Under the pieces are notes generated by a model, which worked only from the letters and a program-made list of their open reading frames with translations, searched no databases and was not told where the DNA came from. Positions 17,421-25,775 of a stretch of 64,000 nucleotides of DNA are shown here, piece after piece. Numbering within the stretch: position 1 is the stretch's first letter; every line of letters begins with the position of its first letter. The translations under genes and the position numbers were made by a program. Source of the stretch: an uncultured Prevotella sp. (lineage in GTDB: Bacteria; Bacteroidota; Bacteroidia; Bacteroidales; Bacteroidaceae); NCBI GenBank assembly GCA_902800365.1, contig CADCEF010000021.1:1-64000 (forward strand). Reading direction: 5' to 3'.

Positions 17421-18896
17421 TCAAATCTTGCGGTGTACTTCGTGGCCCTCAACATAGATGGCTGAGAATGGGCGAGACGGACAAACATACTCGCAAGCTC
17501 CACAACCAATACATGCAGCCTCGTTGATAGCGGGAATCATTGGTGATTCCTCGTTGTTCTCATCGAGTGGAACCATCTCGATTGCTCCTGAAGGACAATG
17601 GCGGGCACAGTTGCCACACTCTACCTCATCAGTCAGAACTACACAGTTTTTCTTAATCCATACAGCATGACCAATCTGGATAGAGGTCTTCTCGTCTTTA
17701 TCAACAGGTTTGATGGCACCAGCAGGGCAAACCTGAGAGCATCGATTACATTCAGGGCGACAATATCCATGCTCGTACGACATTGTGGGCTGCATCAGAT
17801 GCATAAAATCACTTGATGGACGAAGCACTTGATTAGGGCACTCTGATACACAGAGCTGACAGCCTGTGCAGCGGGTAGAGAGATTCTGGAATGAAAGCGA
17901 TCCTGGAGGTGTTAATGGAGTCTGACGCTCTGGGGCTACCTTATCCTCAAGTTCTGCCAATCCACCATCCATCAGTTTCTCTTTCTTCTGGGCTAAAGCT
18001 GCTGTAGATACCAACGCTGATGCCAAGAGGAATGAGCGCTTTGATGTGTCGATTTTGCTTGCATCACTGGTCTTGCTTGCCTTGCCAGATGGCTTTGAAT
18101 ATGACAATGCACCAAACTTACAACTATCGATACAATTACCGCAAACCACACAACGGCTGTAATCTACGGTATGGGTTTTGAAATCGATGCAAGCAGCCTT
18201 ACAGTTCTTAGAACAGAGTGAGCAGTTCTTACACTTGTCAGTATCGAAATGGATTTTAAACCACGAGAATCGAGCGAAGAAACTCAAGATGGTTCCTACT
18301 GGACAGATGGTGTTGCAATATGTTCTACCACCTCGCCAAGCCAATATAACAAGAACCACCAGGGTAATAGCTGCGATTATGAATACAGGCAGTGAGCGCA
18401 TCCAAGTATCAACAGTATAGAATGCATAGCTGTCAGCGCGCTCGGCCAATATAGCCAGCAGGTTGTTACCTATCTTCCAAAGGGGTTGGAAGAGCATGGT
18501 GGCAATGCGTCCGTAGCTGCTATAAGGAGCAAGTAGTTGGAACAGCGAGCCAATGCCTGCAACACCAGCTATGATGAACACAACCAGCATGGGGTATCGC
18601 AACCATCTTACCTCTTTAGAATAGCTGTACTTGTTCTTCTTTCTGCGCAATCTGGCCAGAATATCCTGGAATACTCCAAGAGGACAGATTACAGAGCAAT
18701 AGATTCGTCCGAAGACGAGTGTTAGTAACACGAGTGCTATAACGACTACAATATTGAGAGCCATTACAGCAGGTAGGAATTGAATCTTCGCCATCCATGA
18801 TAACCAATGGTGAAGCGTCCCAGTAAAGTCTAGGAACAGCAGGGTGACAAGTACAAAGAACACCGCTGCAAGGATAGTTCTGATTTTGCGAAGCAT
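17421..18896 (-). CDS. Membrane polyferredoxin, NapH/NapG-like fusion
   Basis: A 491-residue protein in two halves. Residues 1-265 resemble NapH/RdxA: membrane helices, two paired-cysteine motifs facing the membrane (YCSVICPLG near 67 and YCNTICPVG near 194), then two 4Fe-4S motifs (CKNCSLCSKNC and CVVCGNCIDSC). Residues 285-303 read TSKRSFLLASALVSTAALAQ, much like a Tat signal with KR in place of RR. The remaining half resembles NapG, with four further cysteine clusters (CTGCQLCVSECP, CNRCSQVCP, CGNCARHCP, CIGCGACEYVCP). It probably passes electrons from menaquinol to periplasmic acceptors, the neighbouring aldo/keto reductase being the obvious candidate. No napA gene is nearby. Confidence 0.85.
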   Translation of the reverse strand: MLRKIRTILAAVFFVLVTLLFLDFTGTLHHWLSWMAKIQFLPAVMALNIVVVIALVLLTLVFGRIYCSVICPLGVFQDILARLRRKKNKYSYSKEVRWLRYPMLVVFIIAGVAGIGSLFQLLAPYSSYGRIATMLFQPLWKIGNNLLAILAERADSYAFYTVDTWMRSLPVFIIAAITLVVLVILAWRGGRTYCNTICPVGTILSFFARFSWFKIHFDTDKCKNCSLCSKNCKAACIDFKTHTVDYSRCVVCGNCIDSCKFGALSYSKPSGKASKTSDASKIDTSKRSFLLASALVSTAALAQKKEKLMDGGLAELEDKVAPERQTPLTPPGSLSFQNLSTRCTGCQLCVSECPNQVLRPSSDFMHLMQPTMSYEHGYCRPECNRCSQVCPAGAIKPVDKDEKTSIQIGHAVWIKKNCVVLTDEVECGNCARHCPSGAIEMVPLDENNEESPMIPAINEAACIGCGACEYVCPSRPFSAIYVEGHEVHRKI

Positions 18897-18923
18897 AAGT
18901 CTAATATTATATAAGTATTTGTT

Positions 18924-19670
18924 CTATTTCGTTAATCTTACTATAAGTATGCTAAACTCATAAAGCAACCATATGGGTAGAGCCACCACAAAGAGTGTAA
19001 AGGCGTCAGTAGTTGGAGTGATGATGGCCGAAACAACTAGTATCGCTACTACAGCGTGCTTGCGCCAGGTTTGCATCATTCCGGCATTGATAAGTCCCAT
19101 CTTTCCGAGCAGCCAACTAACTACTGGCAGTTCGAACACTATGCCCATCACCAGACTCATCATAATGAGTGTGTCCATATACGATTGGAGGGTGAGCATG
19201 TTCGCCACATCTTCGCTTACCTGATATGTTCCAAGGAACTTTACTGTTAGTGGGAATATCAAGAAGTAATTGAGCAGTGTACCCAACATAAACATCAGAT
19301 AACCACTCGACACCAAAGCTGTGGCGTATTTCCTTTCGTTGTCATAGAGCGCTGGCGAGACAAAACGGAAGAGTTGGAATATGATGTAAGGTGATGCCAC
19401 AACTACGCCTGCATAAAGGGATGTTTTCATGTGGATCATGAACTGTTCCGTTAGTCCTGTGTTCATCAGATGGATGGAGAATGGTTCTACGCCCATCAGA
19501 CGGAAAGAGATGAAATCGCTACTGCGAGGTGCTAGTACAATGGCAAACAACTCGTCTTTCAGGAAGAAAGCCACCAATGCAGCCAGAACTGAAATGACGA
19601 TGATGCGGATGATGACAGAACGGAGTTCGTCGAGATGATCCCAAAACGTAAGGTTGGGCGTATCACTCAT
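18924..19670 (-). CDS. tatC: Sec-independent translocase protein TatC
   Basis: A 248-residue six-helix membrane protein, the receptor that recognises twin-arginine signals. It has the N-terminal [15 protein letters not shown] segment involved in signal binding and the conserved periplasmic FKDELF/APRS region, followed by the usual helix pattern. It overlaps tatA by eight bases and is followed by the polyferredoxin and aldo/keto reductase genes, whose products carry Tat-type signals. No separate tatB is seen, so a two-part TatA-TatC system is likely. Confidence 0.97.
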   Translation of the reverse strand: MSDTPNLTFWDHLDELRSVIIRIIVISVLAALVAFFLKDELFAIVLAPRSSDFISFRLMGVEPFSIHLMNTGLTEQFMIHMKTSLYAGVVVASPYIIFQLFRFVSPALYDNERKYATALVSSGYLMFMLGTLLNYFLIFPLTVKFLGTYQVSEDVANMLTLQSYMDTLIMMSLVMGIVFELPVVSWLLGKMGLINAGMMQTWRKHAVVAILVVSAIITPTTDAFTLFVVALPIWLLYEFSILIVRLTK

Positions 19671-19851
19671 CTTTCTTCTCGGGTTCTTCCTTTTTTACTT
19701 CTTCTAAGTTAGTAACTTCGTTCATTCCGTCCTTGAAGCTTTTTACACCTTTGCCAAGGCCATGCATCAGTTCAGGAATCTTCTTGCCGCCCCAAAGCAG
19801 CAATACTATCAGTGCAATAACCAGTATCTCCTGGAATCCTAATCCAAACAT
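19663..19851 (-). CDS. tatA: Twin-arginine translocase TatA/TatE subunit
   Basis: A 62-residue protein: one N-terminal membrane helix ([25 protein letters not shown]), the hinge and an amphipathic helix ([18 protein letters not shown]), then an acidic-basic tail. This is the pore-forming TatA. The start at 19851 was chosen because the longer frame adds an unlikely leader before [10 protein letters not shown], the canonical TatA beginning. Confidence 0.95.
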   Translation of the reverse strand: MFGLGFQEILVIALIVLLLWGGKKIPELMHGLGKGVKSFKDGMNEVTNLEEVKKEEPEKKDE

Positions 19852-19933
19852 ATTTCTAAAGTTTTTTAGTTTATTCTGCAAATATACAACATTTCCACGA
19901 ACAAGCAATCATTCGCTATGATTTATTAACAAA

Positions 19934-20818
19934 TCAGTACGTAACATAAGGAGTAAGGCGCTTTATGACCTCTGGTGTGAAGTCTTTTAGCAGTCGCAGA
20001 TCGTTGAGCGACTTGATGGCTCCATGCAGTCTGCGATAATCGGTGATAGCCTTTGCCTGATAGAAGTTGATATAGGGATGACGCTTAAGTTCGTTTAGCG
20101 AAAGCTGGTTAATATTTAGTTTCCTTGGTGAGGGATTGTTGATTACCAGATATTTCTTAGCCTCTGTTGGGAAATCGTCTATCTCGTCGAGTTGGTCAAC
20201 ACTAACATATCCCCCAAGGCGATTGCCATACTGAACGATTTTGCGGGCATAGTAAGGACCAATGCCTGGAATGGTTATCAGCGATGTTGTGTCAGCTGTA
20301 TTCAGGACAATGTGTTCTGTCTCTTTTATCTTTACGGGGCGTTGATATGTGGCAGAGTCTTTTGGCTCTTTTCGTGTAAAGCTCTCTTTATCGTTTGCCA
20401 ATGTAGATGCAGGCATATAATCGCTTGATATGCGGATATAGGGCTCAAGTTCACGATATTGTTTTACTGTGAGTCCGTATAGCTTTGCAAAGTCAAGAGG
20501 TTTACGATATATCCCCCCAGCAGCCCTGTATTTATAGATATTCCTAACCTGCCAAGGCTGGAGACCTAAGTGAAGCAGTTGGGTGCTATCGGCTGTATTC
20601 GGGTCGAAAGTAAATCGCTCTACTTTCTTTGGTGTATAGCTTGAGTAATATTTTTCTTTATTGGTTCGCGATTTGCTGCTATCTTTTTGTTGTGTGGTAG
20701 TTACTGTGCTATCTCCTCCAGTAAGGAATATCATTGTGAACACAGATACTATTACAACTAGTAAGGTGAGTAAAACTTTGCGGTCGGACTTTTGTATATA
20801 GAAGAATTCGCGAATCAT
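19934..20818 (-). CDS. Membrane-anchored helix-hairpin-helix protein (ComEA-like)
   Basis: A 294-residue protein with one N-terminal membrane helix (VLLTLLVVIVSVFTMIFL) and three helix-hairpin-helix repeats outside the membrane, each introduced by a short 'N-T/Q-A/L' leader: FDPNTADSTQLLHLGLQ, LNTADTTSLITIPGIGPYYARKI and LNINQLSLNELKRHPYINFYQAKAI. The middle repeat has the full GIGPxxA hairpin. Such modules bind DNA backbone in a sequence-independent way, and ComEA uses one in DNA uptake. Its start overlaps the upstream symporter stop by four bases. Whether this bacterium is competent cannot be told. Confidence 0.85.
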   Translation of the reverse strand: MIREFFYIQKSDRKVLLTLLVVIVSVFTMIFLTGGDSTVTTTQQKDSSKSRTNKEKYYSSYTPKKVERFTFDPNTADSTQLLHLGLQPWQVRNIYKYRAAGGIYRKPLDFAKLYGLTVKQYRELEPYIRISSDYMPASTLANDKESFTRKEPKDSATYQRPVKIKETEHIVLNTADTTSLITIPGIGPYYARKIVQYGNRLGGYVSVDQLDEIDDFPTEAKKYLVINNPSPRKLNINQLSLNELKRHPYINFYQAKAITDYRRLHGAIKSLNDLRLLKDFTPEVIKRLTPYVTY

Positions 20819-22167
20819 ATTATGTGGAACTGATGCAGGAATATTAATAGGATACAGAGAGGAACAATGAATTTGACAGAGAACAGATAGGCACTAAAGA
20901 AGGTGGCCTTTAGCGTTCCATTATTAGTAAACTCATTGAGTACCAGTTTGCGCTCAACAAACCATCCGATAAGTATGCTGGTAAAGAATGCTCCTGTGGG
21001 CAGCATGATTTGTGCTGTAAGTGAATCGCAGAAATCCATCAGTGACATACCGAATACCTGTATCTGACTGTAAGCGCCTACGGATAGCGAGCAGAATATG
21101 GTTATCATGCCACAAACGGTAGTGAGAATCCAAGCAGCCTTGTTTCTTGGCAGATGTAGCTCTTCGTGGAAGAATGCTGTACCAATCTCGTGCATGGAGA
21201 TGGTAGATGTTAAGGCTGCAAATACCAGCAGGGCATAGAACAGGATTGCGATAATGAATCCAACGGCAGGCATGCTAACAAAAGCCTGACGGAACACATT
21301 TGGCAACGTGATAAATATTAGCGAAGGACCACTATCGGGCTGTACACCAACCGAGAAGGCGGCAGGGAATATCATCAATCCTGCTAAGATGGCTATCATC
21401 GAGTCGAGCAATGCTATCTGAGTGGCAGATTTAACAAGGTTGGTATCTTTCTTAAAGTACGAAGCGTAAGTACACAAGCATGCTGTACCCAAACTCAACG
21501 AGAAGAAGGCCTGACCTAATGCTTCAAGGAATACATTGCTGCTTACTTTCGAGAAATCAGGTCTCAGCAGAAATTCTATACCCTTCGAAGCACCTGGAAG
21601 CAGGCACGATGCAATAACGATAATAACCAATAGCATAAGCAAAAGCGGCATGAGCAGCTTTGATGCTCGTTCTATACCATCGTTAACGCCTTTGGCTACC
21701 ACATAGTGTGTAATCAGCACAAAGCCAACTCCCCACAAGCAAGGGCGGATAGGGTCGCTCGAGAAGTTTTTAAAGTATTCGATGATATAGCTGGTATCAC
21801 CAACCAGCTTACCAGTTATCGAGGCATATAGGTATTGCAAACACCAGCCAGCCACTACGGCATAGAATCCAAGGATGATGGTAGATGTAAGAATACCTAA
21901 GTAGCCAATATATTTTGCGCGCCTGAATCCTACGTTGCCATAAGCTCTGGCAGCATTGGATTGTGAGTAGCGGCCTACTACAAATTCACTAATCATACCA
22001 GGTATGCCTAATATCAGCACACATCCCAGATAAATAAGTATAAAGGCAGCTCCACCATTCTGGCCAGTCATAAACGGGAAACGCCAGATGTTTCCTAATC
22101 CCACAGCAGAACCTGCTGTAGTAAGGATGATGGCCAGTTTACTTCCAAATGTACCTCTTTTTTCCAT
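20815..22167 (-). CDS. SNF-family sodium-dependent symporter (copy 1)
   Basis: A 450-residue LeuT-type transporter. The N-terminus has the family's GSKLAIILTTAGSAVGLGNIWRFPFMTGQNGGAAFI, which forms the sodium and substrate sites in helix 1, and later the unwound helix 6 region (GQAFFSLSLGTACLCTYASYF). Eleven to twelve helices are expected. Substrate probably an amino acid. It directly follows a close paralogue, with one stop-to-start junction and no gap. Confidence 0.93.
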   Translation of the reverse strand: MEKRGTFGSKLAIILTTAGSAVGLGNIWRFPFMTGQNGGAAFILIYLGCVLILGIPGMISEFVVGRYSQSNAARAYGNVGFRRAKYIGYLGILTSTIILGFYAVVAGWCLQYLYASITGKLVGDTSYIIEYFKNFSSDPIRPCLWGVGFVLITHYVVAKGVNDGIERASKLLMPLLLMLLVIIVIASCLLPGASKGIEFLLRPDFSKVSSNVFLEALGQAFFSLSLGTACLCTYASYFKKDTNLVKSATQIALLDSMIAILAGLMIFPAAFSVGVQPDSGPSLIFITLPNVFRQAFVSMPAVGFIIAILFYALLVFAALTSTISMHEIGTAFFHEELHLPRNKAAWILTTVCGMITIFCSLSVGAYSQIQVFGMSLMDFCDSLTAQIMLPTGAFFTSILIGWFVERKLVLNEFTNNGTLKATFFSAYLFSVKFIVPLCILLIFLHQFHII

Positions 22168-23532
22168 TTAAATAAGTCCGAATTGGTGAAGGAATATAAA
22201 CAGGATACAGATGGGACACACGTATTTTACAAGGAAAATGTAGAAGTGGAACAATCGTCCGTTTCGCAATGTCCCCATATTTGTAAATTCGTCGCGAACT
22301 ATCTTGTGTGGCACATACCATCCGATAAAGATACATGTTAGGAATCCAACTGTTGGCAGGAAAAGCTGACCAGTAACAAAGTCGAACAGGTCGAAGATTG
22401 TCATTCCGAAAAGCTTAAAACCTTCCCAGGTACCAAGTGATAACGAACAGATAATGCCAATAACGATACATCCTATAGTTACCATCATTGCTGCACGTTT
22501 ACGAGTGGTGCCAAGTTCTTCTTCAAGGAATGCTGTGCTAACTTCATGCAGCGACATAAGCGATGTGAGAGCTGCCATTGAGAGCAAAGCATAGAAAAGA
22601 ATGGAAATAATATATCCCAGGCTGGCGATATTGCCAAAAGCCTGATAGAACACATTAGGTAATGTGATGAATATCAACGATGGACCGCTATCAGGTTGTA
22701 CACCAACCGAGAATGCTGCAGGGAAGATGATAAGACCAGCCAGAAGCGCAACCACAAAGTCGATTACACTTATGTTGATAGCAGACGATGTAAGGTTGGT
22801 TTGCTTTGAGAAATAGCTGGCATAGGTGCAAATGCATCCCATAGCGATACTAAGAGAGTAGAACGCTTGTCCTAGAGCAGCCAAGAACACATCGCTATTT
22901 AGTTTCGATATATCGGGCTTAAACAGGAATTCTATACCTTTATCTGCATTAGGCAGCATGCACGATGCAACTACTATTATGAGCAATAGTATAAACAGTA
23001 TAGGCATAAGCAACTTAGATGCTCGCTCAATGCCGTTACGTACGCCATTCTCTATTATAAGATATGTTGCCACGAGAATCATGAATGTCCAGAATACCGG
23101 TCTGACGGGATCCTGCGAGAAAGAGGTAAAATAGTTCTTTATCTGCTCAGGGTCTCCCTGAATCTTGCCTGATATTGCTGCCCAAACATACTCAAGGCAC
23201 CATCCTGATACAACAGCATAATAGCCTGAAATAAGGAATCCAGTAATTACTCCCATATATCCTATCAGCGACCAGATTGTATCTCCCGACATGATGCGGA
23301 AAGCTCGAGCTGTGTTTGCCTGACCATGGCGACCAATGATAAATTCGCTTATCATGCATGGGATGCCAAGCAACAATACACAGAATACATAGATAACGAT
23401 AAAAATGGCACCACCATTCTGACCCGTCATATAAGGGAAACGCCATATATTGCCTAAGCCTACAGCAGAGCCTGCTGTGGCCAGAATAACTCCTAATTTA
23501 CTACCGAAACTTGCCCTTTCAAGTTTTGTCAT
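22168..23532 (-). CDS. SNF-family sodium-dependent symporter (copy 2)
   Basis: A 454-residue LeuT-type transporter closely similar to the next gene across its length (for example GSAVGLGNIWRFP and GVQPDSGPSLIFITLPNVF are shared), so the two arose by tandem duplication. The C-terminal segments are the most diverged. It is the first gene of a minus-strand run that continues through the paralogue, the helix-hairpin-helix gene and perhaps the Tat genes. Divergent from the VanZ-like gene, 74 bases away. Confidence 0.93.
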   Translation of the reverse strand: MTKLERASFGSKLGVILATAGSAVGLGNIWRFPYMTGQNGGAIFIVIYVFCVLLLGIPCMISEFIIGRHGQANTARAFRIMSGDTIWSLIGYMGVITGFLISGYYAVVSGWCLEYVWAAISGKIQGDPEQIKNYFTSFSQDPVRPVFWTFMILVATYLIIENGVRNGIERASKLLMPILFILLLIIVVASCMLPNADKGIEFLFKPDISKLNSDVFLAALGQAFYSLSIAMGCICTYASYFSKQTNLTSSAINISVIDFVVALLAGLIIFPAAFSVGVQPDSGPSLIFITLPNVFYQAFGNIASLGYIISILFYALLSMAALTSLMSLHEVSTAFLEEELGTTRKRAAMMVTIGCIVIGIICSLSLGTWEGFKLFGMTIFDLFDFVTGQLFLPTVGFLTCIFIGWYVPHKIVRDEFTNMGTLRNGRLFHFYIFLVKYVCPICILFIFLHQFGLI

Positions 23533-23606
23533 ATCAATTTTTTCTTTAAATTTGGTTGCAAAAGTATAAATAATTTCTTAATTTTGCACCAAAATAGCAA
23601 GTAAAT

Positions 23607-24002
23607 ATGAGTTTTTTGTTTCATTTTATTAGGAAATATCCATTCTCGATGATCTGTATCGCGCTGATATGGATACTTTCGCTTATCCCCTATTTCCCAG
23701 AGACACCGCTGGATGACGTAGAGTTTGTAGATAAGTGGGTGCACATACTTATGTATGGCTGTACTTTCCTGGTGTTGTGGATCGAGTACACTTGTAATCA
23801 CAAGCAGGCAGACTATGGGAAGCTTTTTTTCTGGGCTTGGCTTGCTCCAATCATAATGAGTGGAGTTATAGAGCTTATTCAGGAATATTGTACTTGGGGT
23901 CAGCGTAGTGGTGATTGGCTCGACTTAGCAGCCAATGCTGCAGGTGTTACACTTGCTGCTGTTCTTGGGGTGTTGTTTTGGTGTTCTCGTCCCAAGAAGT
24001 AA
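23607..24002 (+). CDS. VanZ-like membrane protein
   Basis: A 131-residue protein with about four membrane helices. The VanZ-type signature is present: SLIPYFPETPLDD, then DKWVHILMYGCTFLVLW, then IELIQEYCTWGQRSGDWLDLAANAAGVTLA. The founding VanZ gives low-level teicoplanin resistance, but most members have no known role, so resistance should not be assumed. Its last 56 bases overlap the CYTH gene on the opposite strand. Confidence 0.88.
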   Translation: MSFLFHFIRKYPFSMICIALIWILSLIPYFPETPLDDVEFVDKWVHILMYGCTFLVLWIEYTCNHKQADYGKLFFWAWLAPIIMSGVIELIQEYCTWGQRSGDWLDLAANAAGVTLAAVLGVLFWCSRPKK

Positions 24003-24462
24003 AGGGATTCTTAAGTAGGCACGAGTTGTAATATCTTCGATCGCCTGTTACCTCGATACCAATAAAATCTGGTTTTTCATAGGCCTCGTTTTCTGATTCC
24101 AACTCAACCTCTGCCATAACCAGTCCTTCGTTTTCGCCATAGAATTCATCGACCTCGAAGGTGTGTTTGCCACAAGGCACCAGATAACGCGTCTTGTCTA
24201 TCTTGCCTGGCTCGCAGATATCCATCAGGTGTTGGGCTTCATCAAGCGAAATCTCTTTCTCGAATTCGTATCGAGTAAGCCCGTCAATACCAGAGGGGCC
24301 TTTAATAGTAAGATATCCGCGGCCATCACGGATACGTACCCTGACGGTACGTCCGCGACTGCTGCAGATATAGCCTTGACATATACGACTGCTGCTTGTG
24401 GCAAGTCGTTTATAGTCGTTGTTTCGGACCAGGAACTTACGTTCTATTTCAAGTCCACTCAT
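23947..24462 (-). CDS. CYTH-domain protein (triphosphate tunnel metalloenzyme)
   Basis: A 171-residue CYTH protein beginning with the diagnostic EIERKFLV (residues 5-12). Members hydrolyse triphosphate-containing substrates or are adenylate cyclases. Typical charged strands follow (RTVRVRIRDGRGYLTIKG, YEFEKEIS, KTRYLVPCGKHTFEVDEFYGENEGLVMAEVELE). The single-domain bacterial form is most often a tripolyphosphatase, but sequence alone does not decide. The C-terminal tail extends into the antisense of the VanZ-like gene. Its start shares one base with the stop of a 52-residue membrane protein gene. Confidence 0.9.
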   Translation of the reverse strand: MSGLEIERKFLVRNNDYKRLATSSSRICQGYICSSRGRTVRVRIRDGRGYLTIKGPSGIDGLTRYEFEKEISLDEAQHLMDICEPGKIDKTRYLVPCGKHTFEVDEFYGENEGLVMAEVELESENEAYEKPDFIGIEVTGDRRYYNSCLLKNPFTSWDENTKTTPQEQQQV

Positions 24463-24620
24463 TAAGAAACTACAAAGATAGAATAAACTACAAAGAGTAT
24501 TGCCAGAATAATCAATGCACCAAAGATATACTCCAGCACTTTCTTTCCACCTTCTTCTTGTTTCTTCTGAAAAGCCTCCTTCTTCTGAGTAGACTTTGTT
24601 GATTTTGCAATTTGAGCCAT
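24462..24620 (-). CDS. 52-residue single-helix membrane protein
   Basis: The ORF reads MAQIAKSTKSTQKKEAFQKK, then a lysine-rich linker, a membrane helix YIFGALIILAILFVVYSIFV and a two-residue tail. Basic residues before the helix predict the N-terminus in the cytoplasm. It ends in TAATG, sharing one base with the CYTH start, and begins 28 bases after prfB, so it sits in a prfB / small protein / CYTH transcript. I do not recognise a family. Confidence 0.7.
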   Translation of the reverse strand: MAQIAKSTKSTQKKEAFQKKQEEGGKKVLEYIFGALIILAILFVVYSIFVVS

Positions 24621-24647
24621 AGTTTTAATGATTTTATTTGTTATTCG

Positions 24648-25772
24648 TTATTGTTCTTCGTCATTAACAGGGAACTCCATCAGGTAGGCCTTGATGAAAT
24701 CGTCGATCTTACCATCCATAACGCCGTCAACATCCGTTGTCTGGTAGTTGGTACGATGGTCTTTGACGCGACGGTCATCGAAGACATAGCTTCGTATCTG
24801 ACTACCCCACTCTATCTTCTTCTTTCCAGCCTCAATCTTAGCCTGAGCCTCAAGGCGCTTCTTCATAGCGCGATCGTAGAGCTGTGACTTAAGCAGAGTC
24901 ATAGCGCGCTCCTTATTCTTAGGCTGGTCGCGGGTTTCAGTATTCTCAATGAGAATCTCCTCTTCCTCGCCAGTATCAGGGTCGGTATACCAATAGCGCA
25001 GACGTACACCTGATTCTACCTTGTTTACGTTCTGACCACCAGCACCGCTACTACGGAATGTGTCCCAAGAGAGTTTTGCTGGGTCAACATATACCTCGAT
25101 AGTATCGTCTACCAACGGTGATACGAATACAGAGGCGAATGATGTCATACGCTTACCTTGGGCATTGAAAGGCGATACACGAACCAGACGGTGAACACCG
25201 TTCTCGCTCTTCAGATAGCCATAAGCATATTCGCCACCCTCAAGCTGCATGGTTACACTCTTGATACCAGCATCATCGCCCTCAAGAATATTTGAAATAG
25301 TTACCTTGTATCCATGTGCCTCAGCCCAACGCATATACATTCGCATAAGCATTGAAGCCCAGTCCTGAGCCTCGGTACCACCTGCACCAGAGTTGATTTT
25401 AAGAACAGCCTCCATTGGGTCTTCCTTCTGGCGGAGCATATTCTTTAGCTCAAGGTCTTCGATAGCTGTGATAGCCTTAGAATAAGTTTCGTCAACTTCT
25501 TCTTCAGTTACCATCTCGTCTTTAAAGAAGTCGAATGCCAGTTGCAGCTCGTCAGCCAGAGTACGAACCTCTTTATAGCCATCAAGCCACTTCTTAATGC
25601 TCTTTACCTTCTTCATCTGTTCTTCAGCACGCTTACGGTCTTCCCAGAAGTCAGGAGCCTGCGTACGAAGATCTTCCTCCTCGTATTCTATTTTCTTCTT
25701 GTCTATCTCCAAGTAGCGGTGAAGTGCATCCGCTCTCTCTAACACATCTTTCAGTTGATCCTGAGTAATCAT
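24648..25772 (-). CDS. prfB: Peptide chain release factor 2
   Basis: A 374-residue class I release factor that reads UAA and UGA. The SPF anticodon-like tripeptide is at 200-202 (VRVSPFNAQG) and the catalytic GGQ at 245-247 (SGAGGQNVNK). Many bacteria autoregulate prfB with a +1 frameshift near codon 25. Here the equivalent place (HRYLEIDKKK) reads straight through in one frame with no internal UGA, so that control is absent. Confidence 0.97.
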   Translation of the reverse strand: MITQDQLKDVLERADALHRYLEIDKKKIEYEEEDLRTQAPDFWEDRKRAEEQMKKVKSIKKWLDGYKEVRTLADELQLAFDFFKDEMVTEEEVDETYSKAITAIEDLELKNMLRQKEDPMEAVLKINSGAGGTEAQDWASMLMRMYMRWAEAHGYKVTISNILEGDDAGIKSVTMQLEGGEYAYGYLKSENGVHRLVRVSPFNAQGKRMTSFASVFVSPLVDDTIEVYVDPAKLSWDTFRSSGAGGQNVNKVESGVRLRYWYTDPDTGEEEEILIENTETRDQPKNKERAMTLLKSQLYDRAMKKRLEAQAKIEAGKKKIEWGSQIRSYVFDDRRVKDHRTNYQTTDVDGVMDGKIDDFIKAYLMEFPVNDEEQ

Positions 25773-25775
25773 ATT

